Positions 18,170 through 29,101 are shown, numbered from the stretch's first letter. The stretch is 64,000 nucleotides of DNA from Bifidobacterium mongoliense DSM 21395 (GCF_000741285.1 NZ_JGZE01000010.1:124001-188000); one strand, 5' to 3'. Numbers and translations: made by a program. The notes: generated from the sequence alone by a model not told the origin.

Positions 18170-19801
18170 CTACTTGGTCATCTCTTCGTACACCGGCAGG
18201 TTCTGCCAGTTCATCTCGAAGCCCTTGATGCCCTTGGCTGCCACACCGTAGGCGTTGCCGTAGTACAGCGGGAACGAAGGCAGATCGTGCAGCAGTATCT
18301 CCTGAGCCTGCTGGTAGGTCTTGTTCGCCTCATCGGTGCTCTTGGCGGCATAGGCCTTCGTCATCAGCGCATCGAATGCGGGGTTCTTGTAGTCACCGTC
18401 GTTCGAGCCATTGCCATCGGCGGCGGCTGAGTCGTACAGCTGGTACAGGTAGTTCTCCGCCGACGGGTAATCCGGCTGCCATCCGGTGCGGAAGGCACCC
18501 TTCATCTGGCGCTTCGTGATGGCGTCGCGGAAGCCCTGGAACGTGGGCATCGGGTTGGTGGCGGCGTTGATGCCAAGATTGTTCTTCAGCTGGTTGACCA
18601 CGGCGTCGTACAGCGGCTTGGCGCCACCGTCCGCGTTGTAGGAGAAGGTCAACTGGCCGTCGTACTTGGAGATGGCGTCGGCCTTGGCCCAGAGTTCCTT
18701 GGCCTTGGCGGCGTTGAACTTGAGGTTCTCGTTGCCCTTGAGGGAGTCGGAGAATCCGGGGGTCAGCGGCGAGGTGAAATCGACGGCCGTGGTGGCGACG
18801 CCGTTGAAGACCTTCTTGACCAGCGTGTCACGGTCGATGGCCATGGAGATGGCCTGACGGCGCAGCGTGCCCTCTTCGGTGCCGGTCTTGAAGTGGTCCA
18901 AGGACGAGGGGATGGTGAAGGTCTGGCTCACGGAACCGGCCTTGTTGTAGGCGATCAGCGAGGAGTCCTTCTGGAAGGTCTTCGTGTCGGCGGCGGGGAC
19001 GGTCTCCATCACGTCGAGATTGCCGGCCTGGATGTCGGCGTACGCGGCGTTGTCCTGCGTGTAGATCTTGAAGTTCACGCCGTCGTTCTTGGCGACGTCG
19101 TTGCCTTCGTAGGCGGGGTTCTTGACCAGGTCGATCTCCTGGTTGTGCTCCCACTTGACGAACTTGTACGGGCCGTTGCCCACGGGCTTCTGGCCGAAGG
19201 CCTTGGGATCCTTATAGAAGGACGTCGGCAGCGGCGCGAACGCGAGGTAGCCGATCTTGATGGGGAAGGTGGCGTCCGGCTGGGACATGTCGACGGTGAA
19301 CTCATGGTCGTTGACGACCTTGAGACCGGAGAGCTGCTCGTCGCCCTTGAGGGTCTTGGCGTCCTGCAGGGCGTCGTAGCCCTTGATGGTGGAGAAGAAG
19401 GAGGAGGTCAGCTGCGCGTTCTTGGCGTTCGCGGTGTAGCTCCAAGCCTTGGTGAAGGACTCGGCGGTGACCGGCGTGCCATCGGTGAACTTCCAGTCCT
19501 TGATCTTGATGGTGTACTGGGTCGCGTCGGCGTTCGGCGTGATGGACTGCGCCACTTCGTTGGAGGCGTCGCCCTTGGGGCTGAATGAGACGAGACGGGC
19601 GAAGAGCAGGTCGCCTGGCCTGCCGCCGCCGGTTTCGTTCGTGTTGCCCGGGATCAGCGGGTTCTGGGGTTCGGAGGCCCAGGCGTTGATGATGACCTTG
19701 CCGGAGGCCTGTCCGTTATCGGAACCGGATCCCCCGCACGCGCCCAGCAACATGGCCAGCGAGCATGCCGCCGCGGCCAGAGCCAAGACTTTCTTCTTCA
19801 T
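18170..19801 (-). CDS. Oligopeptide ABC transporter substrate-binding lipoprotein (OppA-like)
   Basis: A 543-residue lipoprotein. The start at 19801 (MKKKVLALAAAACSLAMLLGACGG) gives a classic signal peptide with lipobox LGAC. The mature chain is an SBP_bac_5 family binding protein: GGGRPGDLLFARLV, KDWKFTDGTPVTAESFTKAW and PVGNGPYKFVKWE are standard family stretches. It captures peptides outside the membrane and delivers them to OppBC. Upstream in-frame sequence to 19930 has no homology. The leader contains a terminator-like hairpin, and a strong terminator follows the gene. Confidence 0.96.
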   Translation of the reverse strand: MKKKVLALAAAACSLAMLLGACGGSGSDNGQASGKVIINAWASEPQNPLIPGNTNETGGGRPGDLLFARLVSFSPKGDASNEVAQSITPNADATQYTIKIKDWKFTDGTPVTAESFTKAWSYTANAKNAQLTSSFFSTIKGYDALQDAKTLKGDEQLSGLKVVNDHEFTVDMSQPDATFPIKIGYLAFAPLPTSFYKDPKAFGQKPVGNGPYKFVKWEHNQEIDLVKNPAYEGNDVAKNDGVNFKIYTQDNAAYADIQAGNLDVMETVPAADTKTFQKDSSLIAYNKAGSVSQTFTIPSSLDHFKTGTEEGTLRRQAISMAIDRDTLVKKVFNGVATTAVDFTSPLTPGFSDSLKGNENLKFNAAKAKELWAKADAISKYDGQLTFSYNADGGAKPLYDAVVNQLKNNLGINAATNPMPTFQGFRDAITKRQMKGAFRTGWQPDYPSAENYLYQLYDSAAADGNGSNDGDYKNPAFDALMTKAYAAKSTDEANKTYQQAQEILLHDLPSFPLYYGNAYGVAAKGIKGFEMNWQNLPVYEEMTK

Positions 19802-19855
19802 GGTGTTCTTCTTCCCTACTCGGAAACATTGACACGGGACGGTGCCCGCCTCAAA

Positions 19856-19919
19856 CAAAAAAAGCTGGGTATTGCCCCAACTTCCTTGCTGATCGCATCC
19901 CATTGTGGTGCAAAACCAC
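19856..19919 (-). promoter_or_regulatory. Terminator/attenuator-like hairpins in the oppA leader
   Basis: On the minus strand, AAGTTGGG (19883-19876) pairs with CCCAGCTT (19869-19862, one G-U pair) and is followed directly by a run of seven T residues, a Rho-independent terminator. A second hairpin, GTGGT/ACCAC (19905-19919), lies just upstream. Only about 55 nt separate the T-run from the oppA start, with no evident promoter in that gap. The terminator may therefore be an attenuator in the oppA mRNA leader rather than only the end of an xerC transcript. Confidence 0.5.
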
Positions 19920-20136
19920 CGGGATTGCAATACGAGACGCCACCACCCCGATTTTCACGCCCATGGCGAACACGCGACGGTTTTCTCGCGCCGACCATCT
20001 GACGGGACGACCCGCTCCGCCCCTGTCACAGCAAGGATTTCAGGCGATGGACCGTACCGCCGTGGGGACGGAACCAGTGTGATGGTGAGGGTCGAGTGCG
20101 GCCGGATTCGTATTACGACGACGTAAATTCCACGAC

Positions 20137-21249
20137 TCAGGCCCGGGGGAACGCCTGCCGGTAGCGACGCTTGAGTCCCTCTATGGAGACATGCGTGTAG
20201 CGCTGGGTCGTGCTCAACGATGCATGCCCGAGCATCTCCTGGACCTCGCGCAGGTCGGCGCCACCGTCGAGCATATGGGTCGCGGCGCTATGCCGCAGAG
20301 CATGGGGGCTGATGTCCGGCACGCCCGCCTCCCGTGCCTTGGCATGCACCACCTGCCGGGCCACGCGCTGATCAAGCCGCCCTCCCCTGGCTCCGAGGAA
20401 CACGGCACGCCCGGATGCCGCGGTGCACAGCTGCGGACGCCCCTCGTCCAACCACCGTCGCAGGGCCCGCGCCGCAGGCGCACCGAACGGCACGACGCGC
20501 TGTTTGTTGCCCTTGCCGTTCACCATGATCGTGCGATGTCCGGCATCGATCGCATCCACATCGGCGCCGACCAGCTCGGCGACCCTGATGCCGGTGGCGT
20601 ACAGCAGCTCGAGCACGGCGGCATCCCGTATGGCGATCGCGTGGTCACGCCCGCGAACCGAACGCTCTGCCATCTCGTCGTGGTGGTCGTTGTGGTGCTG
20701 GTAGTCCTGAGGGTCCTGAGGGTTCCGCGGGTCGTCGTCGGCATCCCTCTCCCCCCGGTCCATAAGATCCGAGGCCTGGCGCTCGTTGAGGACGGCGGGC
20801 AGGGTATGGGGCAACTTCGGGATCATGAGCGCGGCGGCGGGATCGCTGCGGATGTCCCCATGATCGTAGGCCCATGCGAAGTAGCGTCTGATCGACACGA
20901 CCTTGCGCGCCATGCTCGACCGTGCGTGTCCGCGCGATTCGTCGGCGAGCCAGGAGCGCAGATCGTCCACCGTGATCTCATCAAGGGAGCCCGCGCCACG
21001 CAGCCGCAGGATATGCAGGCATGATGCGATGTCGGCGCCGTAGGCCTTCAATGTGTTCTCGCTCAGCCCACGATTCGCGGAAAGATACGCCAGGAACGGC
21101 TCGATCCGGGCATGATCGACGCCGGCATCGGCGGCTTCTCGGGTCACATCGACGATGCCGTCGGCAGCATCGACAGCGCCGGCATGGTCAACCGCATCAT
21201 CGACCGCGTCGTCCAGCGCGTTGTGCTCCCGCCTGTGCACGTCGGCCAT
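20137..21249 (-). CDS. xerC: Tyrosine recombinase XerC
   Basis: A 370-residue site-specific recombinase acting with XerD in chromosome dimer resolution. The N-terminal SAM-like domain is at about residues 45-130 (FLAYLSANRGLSENTLKAY). The catalytic residues are Arg in YATGIRVAELV, His/Arg in HALRHSAATH and His/Tyr in LGHASLSTTQRYTHV. The start at 21249 is preceded by GGGAGGTCGAT. Two features are odd: an Asp/Ala/Val-rich N-terminal extension of about 40 residues, and an Asp/Pro/His-rich insertion of about 40 residues (NPQDPQDYQHHNDHHDE) between the two domains, encoded partly by 9-bp tandem repeats around 20707. Confidence 0.9.
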   Translation of the reverse strand: MADVHRREHNALDDAVDDAVDHAGAVDAADGIVDVTREAADAGVDHARIEPFLAYLSANRGLSENTLKAYGADIASCLHILRLRGAGSLDEITVDDLRSWLADESRGHARSSMARKVVSIRRYFAWAYDHGDIRSDPAAALMIPKLPHTLPAVLNERQASDLMDRGERDADDDPRNPQDPQDYQHHNDHHDEMAERSVRGRDHAIAIRDAAVLELLYATGIRVAELVGADVDAIDAGHRTIMVNGKGNKQRVVPFGAPAARALRRWLDEGRPQLCTAASGRAVFLGARGGRLDQRVARQVVHAKAREAGVPDISPHALRHSAATHMLDGGADLREVQEMLGHASLSTTQRYTHVSIEGLKRRYRQAFPRA

Positions 21250-21532
21250 ATCGACCTCCCGTCGGATCAGTATCATCATCCTGCATACATCTGTATATCA
21301 CTCCGATGCGCGCCGTACGGCACACCGCAACCCTGCGCACCCTGACCTTTTCCCACCCTGACTTTCGTCTGCCGAGCACGGCCGGTATGCCGCATCCCCT
21401 AGGCACCACACCGCCGCGGGACCACCGCGGGACCGTACCCATGCGGGTCGTGTTGCCGGCATAGGCTGATGAGGACCCGGAAGAACGATATCGCGATCCG
21501 GTCGTCACGATTCCAAGATCAGGAAGGTAGTC

Positions 21533-21805
21533 ATGCATCTGCCGCAACACATACCCAGCGGGGCGCGCATCGTCGTGCGCACAAGCGCCGGCATCGACGC
21601 CGTGACCGGTCGCATGACCTACCGGGACGCCATCGGTCACGTCGATTCCTGGAACGGCATGCGGTTACGCATGGTCCGCGATCCCGCGGCCAACGGATCA
21701 CGGCCGGCGGAACGCCTCGACATCGCGGCCGAGGACATCGTCGCGTTCAAACCCGTTCCCGAACGACGTCACCCCAGGGATCGCGACACCACCTCGACCT
21801 CCTGA
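21533..21805 (+). CDS. Small SH3-like protein resembling the N-terminal domain of Rv0428c/Cg3035-type acetyltransferases
   Basis: A 90-residue protein. RIVVRTSAGIDAVTGRMTYRDAIGHV and IAAEDIVAFKPVPER match the pattern of the short beta-rich domain that precedes the GNAT domain in actinobacterial Rv0428c-like proteins (G-x-R-V-V-V-R ... D-V-V-A-x-K-x-V-P). No GNAT domain follows. The start has AGGAAGGTAGTC ahead of it. The last 37 bp overlap the 3' end of tyrA convergently. Function is unknown; the similarity is recognised by pattern only. Confidence 0.6.
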   Translation: MHLPQHIPSGARIVVRTSAGIDAVTGRMTYRDAIGHVDSWNGMRLRMVRDPAANGSRPAERLDIAAEDIVAFKPVPERRHPRDRDTTSTS

Positions 21806-22854
21806 TCGCCGACGAACCGCACGATTCGCTCACCCCGGCACGCCGATGCCAGCAGTTGCCCCCGCCAGCCTTCGTCGTCCAGCGTCACCCGCATGGCATC
21901 GCCGCCGGCCGTAACGTCCTTACCGGCCTGCGTGGCACCGCGCCCAACGGCGTCGTGTGCAGGAGCGTCATGCGCAGCGGCGTCGCGGGCGGGGACATCG
22001 GCTGCGGCTACCCGCCGGTAGCGTCTGAAGGGATCACCATGGGCGAAGAAATCCGTCACGGCCCCATCGTCCCGATTCTCGAGCGCATCGGCGAACCGAT
22101 TCAAGCGACCGGCCATGTCATGCAACAGATGCGCCACATTGGGCCGGTCCTCCTCGATCATCGCACGCGTGCGCTGCGGATCGGTCAGGGCGACCCTGGT
22201 CATATCACGCCAACTCCCCGCCGCCATCGCGGCGGCGATATCGCGCTCCGGCGCGTCGCACAGGAGATTGATCATCGCCGTGGAGACGGCGTGGGGCATA
22301 TGCGATATCATCGCGGCCGCATGGTCGTGCGTCCGGTCATCGACCACGATGAGCCGGTTGCCGACGGACTCGGTGATGAATCGCGCCACCCCAAGCATCC
22401 GGGCATACGACGTGCGATCATCGACGGTCACGGCCCAGAGCGCGCCGTCATAGAGCGCGGGGTCGGACGCTTCGTAGCCGGAGTGCTCGTTGCCCGCCAT
22501 GGGATGGGCCCCCACGTAGCAATCGGCCAACCCCGCGTCCAGAACCTGGTCGCGCACCATCGCCTTGACACTACCCACGTCGCTCAGCGTGGTCACCGTG
22601 CGGTCAAGCTCCGGAGCCAGCGCTGCCAGAACCTCGGGCATCGCCCGTAACGGATTGCAGAGCATGATCAGATCCGGCCGGCTCCGGGCGAGATCCTCCA
22701 GCGTATCGACGCAGACGATCCCGTCACGCCTCGCTTGGGCATAGGGCCGTGGATTATGGTTCCACGCCGTCACGGCAAGTCCTCGCGCGCGAACGCGCCG
22801 GGCGAGCGACCCCCCGATCAGCCCCAATCCCACGATACCGATCGTCGTCACCAC
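21769..22854 (-). CDS. tyrA: Prephenate dehydrogenase
   Basis: A 361-residue NAD(P)-dependent enzyme of tyrosine synthesis. The Rossmann motif GLGLIGGSLARRVRARG is at residues 9-25. SDVGSVKAMV and GAHPMAGNEHSGYEASDPALYDGALWAVT are characteristic, including the His and substrate-binding residues. The C-terminal region contains a simple DVPARDAAAHDAPAHDAVG stretch. Start is GTG: the codon at 22854 overlaps pheA by 7 nt, and the next GTG at 22851 would give a 4-nt GTGA overlap. It is coupled to pheA. Confidence 0.93.
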   Translation of the reverse strand: MVTTIGIVGLGLIGGSLARRVRARGLAVTAWNHNPRPYAQARRDGIVCVDTLEDLARSRPDLIMLCNPLRAMPEVLAALAPELDRTVTTLSDVGSVKAMVRDQVLDAGLADCYVGAHPMAGNEHSGYEASDPALYDGALWAVTVDDRTSYARMLGVARFITESVGNRLIVVDDRTHDHAAAMISHMPHAVSTAMINLLCDAPERDIAAAMAAGSWRDMTRVALTDPQRTRAMIEEDRPNVAHLLHDMAGRLNRFADALENRDDGAVTDFFAHGDPFRRYRRVAAADVPARDAAAHDAPAHDAVGRGATQAGKDVTAGGDAMRVTLDDEGWRGQLLASACRGERIVRFVGDQEVEVVSRSLG

Positions 22855-23876
22855 AGCAGTTCCCTTCCCGCCGCCCGTTCCCGCCGGGCCGCACTCTCCT
22901 CGTTCGTCTCCTCGCCGGCATCAGCGGGCGTCTCTCTCGACGTCGCGTCTCCGCGCACGCCTCCGGATGGCAGCATCCAGGCGTCGACGGGGGGTGCCGG
23001 CTGCTCACGACGCGGGTACACCGCCAGCGTCTTGACCCAGTCGCCTTGGTCCACGACGCGCTCCAGCACGCCGCGCAACGCCGCGCTCCATGGTGCGGCG
23101 TCGATCGTCGCCACGAAACTGTACGTGCCGACGTGCCCCTTGATGGGCCGGGAGATGAAGCTGGTCATGTTCAGCCCCGCGTCACGCAGAATGTCCAGCA
23201 GATTGGCCAGCACGCCGGCGCCGGTGTGCAGGGGGATGAAGGCGATGACGCTTTCGAATTCCGCCATCCCGCCGTCACGCAGCCCCCGGATATGACACAG
23301 CGCCTCGTCGCGCGGCGCCAGCACGAGGAAGTCGGTGCGTGCGCCCGCGTAATCCTCCACATGCCGCTCGTAGACATCCAGATCGTACAGCTGCGCGCAG
23401 ATGGCCGGGCCCAACGCCACCTGGCCGGCACGCAGGTCACGACATGCGGCCGCATTCGAGGCCGTGGGGTGTGCATCAAGATCATGATCGGCAAGGAAAC
23501 GGCGGCACTGGGCCAGACCGTGGGGATGGGCGAATGCCCCCCACCCGCCGATGTCGGGATGGCCTTCGGCCTGCCCCGGTGAAACGAAGGCGTCGAAGGC
23601 GATGTCCACGCCCACCCTGGTGATGCCCACGGCGTCGTGGGCATCGATGAGCCCGTCAAGGTTGGGCACCACATAGCCCTCGACGTTGTTCTCCCAAGCC
23701 AGCACGCCCCATCCTTGATGGGATTCGACGGCGGTGAGTATCGTCGCGGCATCCGGGCTCTGCTCCAACACCACACCATCGGCGGCACCGCCGCGCAACT
23801 GTCGTTCGGCGATCATGGCGGCCTGATGGGTGAACGTGCCTTCCGGGCCGAGATAATGCAGGCGTTCGGCGATCAT
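22848..23876 (-). CDS. pheA: Prephenate dehydratase
   Basis: A 342-residue enzyme of phenylalanine synthesis. The catalytic domain starts immediately (LHYLGPEGTFTHQAA), and the ACT regulatory domain is at about residues 230-310 (VIAFIPLHTGAGVLANLLDI, then SRPIKGHVGTYSFVATID). This implies feedback control by phenylalanine. The start at 23876 is preceded by GGGGAGGTGCGGCC. Its ATG overlaps the stop of the upstream membrane-protein gene (ATGA), and its stop overlaps tyrA, giving a tightly coupled three-gene operon. Confidence 0.93.
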   Translation of the reverse strand: MIAERLHYLGPEGTFTHQAAMIAERQLRGGAADGVVLEQSPDAATILTAVESHQGWGVLAWENNVEGYVVPNLDGLIDAHDAVGITRVGVDIAFDAFVSPGQAEGHPDIGGWGAFAHPHGLAQCRRFLADHDLDAHPTASNAAACRDLRAGQVALGPAICAQLYDLDVYERHVEDYAGARTDFLVLAPRDEALCHIRGLRDGGMAEFESVIAFIPLHTGAGVLANLLDILRDAGLNMTSFISRPIKGHVGTYSFVATIDAAPWSAALRGVLERVVDQGDWVKTLAVYPRREQPAPPVDAWMLPSGGVRGDATSRETPADAGEETNEESAARRERAAGRELLW

Positions 23877-24406
23877 GGCCGCACCTCCCCCTCTGCCGCG
23901 CGGGGTGTGTGGGACGGAAGGAACCAGCGCCGCGGGCACATGAGCAACGCGATCTGGATAAGCAGCATGCCCAAGAGCCACATGTACCCGGCATGTTCGC
24001 TGAAATACGGCACCTGCCCACCGAACCCGATGGGCGTCAATGCGCCGCCACCGGGATTGTAGACGGCCATGCCCCACGCCATTGCGGACGAAGCCAGCAG
24101 GTGCAGCCCCAGACCCGCGACACCCGCAAAGGATCTGGCGCACCATGTGGACAGTGCGACGATGAGCAAAGCCACCACCAAGCCGTAGGGCAGGTTGGCC
24201 GAAGCCCCCATGCGGTGGGCCATCGTGCCCATGATGCCGACGGCGACACCCGATGCGATGCAGATCAGCATGGCGCCGAGCCCTGCCAATCCCCGTGCCG
24301 CGCGTGGTCCGTGCTCCGGATCGCCGGGAGCGACCGGTGCATCGCCATCCAGGGCTTCGATGCCGGATGCGCTGTCACCGCGTGATTGTCTGCCTCGTGC
24401 GTTCAT
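23873..24406 (-). CDS. Membrane protein of unknown function upstream of pheA
   Basis: A 177-residue protein with four to five hydrophobic segments: GLAGLGAMLICIASGVAVGIMG, LPYGLVVALLIVALSTW, VAGLGLHLLASSAMAWGMAVY and YMWLLGMLLIQIALLMC. The N-terminal 45 residues are polar. It resembles small actinobacterial membrane proteins of unassigned role; no catalytic motif was seen. Coupled by ATGA to pheA, it might relate to aromatic amino acid metabolism or transport, but context is the only evidence. Confidence 0.65.
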   Translation of the reverse strand: MNARGRQSRGDSASGIEALDGDAPVAPGDPEHGPRAARGLAGLGAMLICIASGVAVGIMGTMAHRMGASANLPYGLVVALLIVALSTWCARSFAGVAGLGLHLLASSAMAWGMAVYNPGGGALTPIGFGGQVPYFSEHAGYMWLLGMLLIQIALLMCPRRWFLPSHTPRAAEGEVRP

Positions 24407-24422
24407 GGTCACCAGTATGCCG

Positions 24423-24477
24423 CGGCGGGTTGTCAACCCACGGTGCCCGAAGGACATCGCAGGTCGACAACCCGCCG
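24423..24477 (-). terminator. Inverted repeat after typA, probable terminator
   Basis: CGGCGGGTTGTC at 24423-24434 and its exact complement at 24466-24477 form a 12-bp stem with a 31-nt loop, 57 bp past the typA stop and just upstream of the membrane protein-pheA-tyrA operon. The long loop and absence of a T-run leave open an operator or leader-hairpin role. Confidence 0.45.
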
Positions 24478-24533
24478 TGTGGCCGTTCATGCGACCATCA
24501 GCGATACCGGCTCAGGCCGGTACCGCCTCGCGA

Positions 24534-26459
<1,926 letters not shown>

Positions 26460-26592
26460 AGAACAACCTCTCTGTAAAGTGTGTCTGGGCATTCCCGCTC
26501 ATGGGCCGGTTACAGGTCGGCCCGAATACGCACATACCCATAAACCTTCACAAGGGTACCGACCCGTCGGGACAGGGATACGCGATCCGATC

Positions 26593-27981
26593 TCAGTCCT
26601 CCAACGACCTTCCGGCGCGTTCGGGCAGCAGCAGGGAGGCGACGCAGGCCACCACGAAGGCCGCGGCGAAGACGAGGAAAGCCACGGATTTGTCACCGTC
26701 CGATGCCGCAAGGAACGACGGCACGAGCAACGGGGCCGCGATGGCCGCCAGTCTGCCGACCGCGGCGGCCGAGCCCGATGCGGTGGCCCGCATGCCGGTG
26801 GGATAGATCTCGGGCGTCACGGCGTACAGCACACCCCATGCGCCCATGTTCGCCAAGGAGAGCAGCATGCCGAAGACGATGACCGATGCGGGCGAACCGG
26901 AGCCGGCGAACAGCATGGCCATGCCCGCGGACGCGGCAAGGAAGATGCATAGCGTCCACCGTCGCCCCCAGACCTCCACCAACCAGGCCGCGAGTGCGTA
27001 GCCGGGCAGCTGCGCCAGCGAGATGAGCAGGGTGTAGCCGAAGGAACGCGTCAGGGATCCGAATTGGTGCGCAAGCAAGGAGGGCATCCACGTGAACGCG
27101 CCGTAGTAGGAGAAGTTGACGAAGAACCAGGTGAGCCATATGACCACGGTCCGACGTCGATACCGGGCGGAAAAGAGCGCCCGGACTCGGGTCCGCGGGC
27201 GGACCGCCACATGCCGGTACGGCGAGGCCACCGGCGCTTCCACGCCCGACGCGCGTTCGAAATGACGCACCGACCGTTCCGCTTCCTCGTCACGCCCGCG
27301 GGATTCCAGAAAACGCACCGATTCGGGGATGTGCAGGCGGGCGACGATCGCATATGCCAAAGGCAGGGCTCCGATCAGCAACGCCCAGCGCCATCCCCAA
27401 TCCCCCGTCGAGGGAATCACGAAGTATCCGATGGCGGCGGCGAGCGTCCACCCCACGGCCCAGAAGGCCTCGAGCATCACCGTCATGCGACCGCGATGCG
27501 TGGCCGGCGCGAATTCACTCACCAGCGTCGACGCGACCGGCAGTTCCGCCCCCAACCCCAATCCGATGACGAAACGGGCCGCCAACAGCATCGCCAGGCT
27601 CCAGGACAGCGCCATCGCGCCACTGGCCAGACCGAACACCACCAACGTGGCGGTGAAGACCGTCGTGCGACCGAACCGATCGGCCAGCACACCACCCAGC
27701 ATGGCGCCGACGGCCATGCCCAGGAAGCCGATGGAGAGCACCCAGGAGCGCTGGGCGTCGTCGAGCGCGAAATGAGGATCGGCGGCCACGGCGGCGACGA
27801 CGAAGGACACCAGCCCCACATCCATCGCGTCGAAGGCCCAGCCGATGCCGCAGGCGGACAGCAGCTTGCGGTGGGCTCGATTGAACGGCAGGCGGTCCAG
27901 GCGCTGGTTGCGCGTCGGCGGCTCAGCCCCCATGCCGGGGGTGCGCCCCGCAGGATTCGCGGCGGTGTTGATACGGGTCAT
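26593..27981 (-). CDS. niaP: MFS transporter, niacin permease NiaP-like
   Basis: A 462-residue, 12-TM major facilitator. GIGWAFDAMDVGLVSFV, GLGLGAELPVASTLVSEF and LEAFWAVGWTLAAAIGYFVIP are stretches typical of NiaP (B. subtilis YceI) nicotinic-acid transporters. GVLADRFGR is the MFS loop 2-3 motif. The start overlaps the nrtR stop by 4 nt (ATGA), and an AAGGACC site lies in the nrtR end. Pairing with the NAD-metabolism regulator NrtR supports niacin uptake for NAD salvage. Confidence 0.85.
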   Translation of the reverse strand: MTRINTAANPAGRTPGMGAEPPTRNQRLDRLPFNRAHRKLLSACGIGWAFDAMDVGLVSFVVAAVAADPHFALDDAQRSWVLSIGFLGMAVGAMLGGVLADRFGRTTVFTATLVVFGLASGAMALSWSLAMLLAARFVIGLGLGAELPVASTLVSEFAPATHRGRMTVMLEAFWAVGWTLAAAIGYFVIPSTGDWGWRWALLIGALPLAYAIVARLHIPESVRFLESRGRDEEAERSVRHFERASGVEAPVASPYRHVAVRPRTRVRALFSARYRRRTVVIWLTWFFVNFSYYGAFTWMPSLLAHQFGSLTRSFGYTLLISLAQLPGYALAAWLVEVWGRRWTLCIFLAASAGMAMLFAGSGSPASVIVFGMLLSLANMGAWGVLYAVTPEIYPTGMRATASGSAAAVGRLAAIAAPLLVPSFLAASDGDKSVAFLVFAAAFVVACVASLLLPERAGRSLED

Positions 27982-28922
27982 GAGCGGTCCTTACGATTCG
28001 AGGGATATGCGATGGATCGCAGCAGCCGCACCGAGGCTGCTGCGGAACCCGGCAGGAGTGGGATCATCGGGTCGTCATGGCCGGGAACGCCCGATGACCG
28101 CGACGGGTACGCCCCGTCGCGCAACGCCGCGAACTGCGCCGGACGCGTCACGCCTTGGGGGCCTTCGGCGCCGTCCGCGCCCGTTGCCGGCGTCGGCGCG
28201 TACCGATATATGGCCGCGGGCCGGCGACGGCCTGATCGGCATGTGCGGCCGGTGTCTTCAAGCTGGCCCGAAGCGAGCATCCGACGGCGGAAGTTCGCCA
28301 GATCGATGTCCTGATCCGACACCGCCTCGTACACGCCGTGCAGTTGCGCCAAGGTGAATTCGGAGCTCACGAGACGGGTGACCACGACCGGATAGTCGAT
28401 GCTCGACCTCAGCCTGCACAGGGCGGCGTCGATGATGCTCCGATGGTCGAAGGCCATCGCGGGCAATCGGTGTTCGGGAAACCACGCGACCTGGTCGTCC
28501 TCGTACAGCGCTGCACCCTCCCACGGGTCGACCAGGGCCCAGTACACGATGGAGACCATGGGCGGGCCACCCGCCGAACGCCCCGGATCGCCGAACGTGT
28601 GCAGTTGTTCGAGATAACGGGGGCGCAGTGCGGTGGCCGAGGCCAGGGCCTCATACGCGGACTGCTCCAACGAGCGGTTCGCGCGCAGGGGCCCGCCCGG
28701 CAGCGCCCAACGACCGAGAAACGGCTCCCGGACGCGTCGGACCAGCGGCAGCCACAACTCCTGTCGACCGCCGCGCGATGCCGTCGGGGATCGTTGCGAC
28801 GTCCCGGACGGTTCGCCGTCGGCAGCGCGGGCGCCCGCCGTGCGGCTCATGGCGAGGATCACGACCGAAACCCCCACGTCCGGAGGCCCCTGCCGTCGTT
28901 CGCTTACATTGCCCTCGCCCAT
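27978..28922 (-). CDS. nrtR: Nudix-related transcriptional regulator NrtR
   Basis: A 314-residue protein with a Nudix-like N-terminal domain (residues about 15-175: LPLVRRVREPFLGRWALPGGPLRAN, LEQLHTFGDPGRSAGGP) and a C-terminal winged helix (FTLAQLHGVYEAVSDQDIDLANFRRRML). The degenerate Nudix box and the LHTFGDPGR stretch are typical of NrtR, an ADP-ribose-responsive repressor of NAD genes. A GGGGTGAACG site precedes the start. A palindromic operator lies about 82-112 bp upstream, so autoregulation together with niaP is likely. The last 80 residues are low-complexity and extra to the family. Confidence 0.85.
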   Translation of the reverse strand: MGEGNVSERRQGPPDVGVSVVILAMSRTAGARAADGEPSGTSQRSPTASRGGRQELWLPLVRRVREPFLGRWALPGGPLRANRSLEQSAYEALASATALRPRYLEQLHTFGDPGRSAGGPPMVSIVYWALVDPWEGAALYEDDQVAWFPEHRLPAMAFDHRSIIDAALCRLRSSIDYPVVVTRLVSSEFTLAQLHGVYEAVSDQDIDLANFRRRMLASGQLEDTGRTCRSGRRRPAAIYRYAPTPATGADGAEGPQGVTRPAQFAALRDGAYPSRSSGVPGHDDPMIPLLPGSAAASVRLLRSIAYPSNRKDRS

Positions 28923-29003
28923 CGTTCACCCCGTCGCAGCCATATGCCGGCGTGACCGCCCGGGTGCCGCAAACGTGCGATACCCGAAGGCGCATTCCAC
29001 GCA

Positions 29004-29034
29004 TCATGACTTATGGTCATGATGACTATAAGTC
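29004..29034. promoter_or_regulatory. Probable NrtR operator, overlapping palindromes
   Basis: A 27-bp palindrome at 29008-29034 has outer arms GACTTAT / ATAAGTC and inner arms GTCAT / ATGAC, with two mismatched pairs besides the centre. A second palindrome, ATCATGAC-N5-GTCATGAT, overlaps it at 29004-29024. It is AT-rich in a GC-rich genome and lies between scpB and nrtR, upstream of nrtR. The TTAT-GTCAT-ATGAC-ATAA layout fits an NrtR site by context; binding is inferred. Confidence 0.7.
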
Positions 29035-29101
29035 TGTCAGCGCATCGGGACAACCATCCCGGACCGTCGCGGCGGGTCTGCGTGATCGCAGAGAGCCACG
29101 T

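Noticed and set aside
19856..19919. T-box riboswitch in the oppA leader
   Set aside because: The terminator is present but the conserved T-box sequence (AGGGTGG-type) before it was not found.
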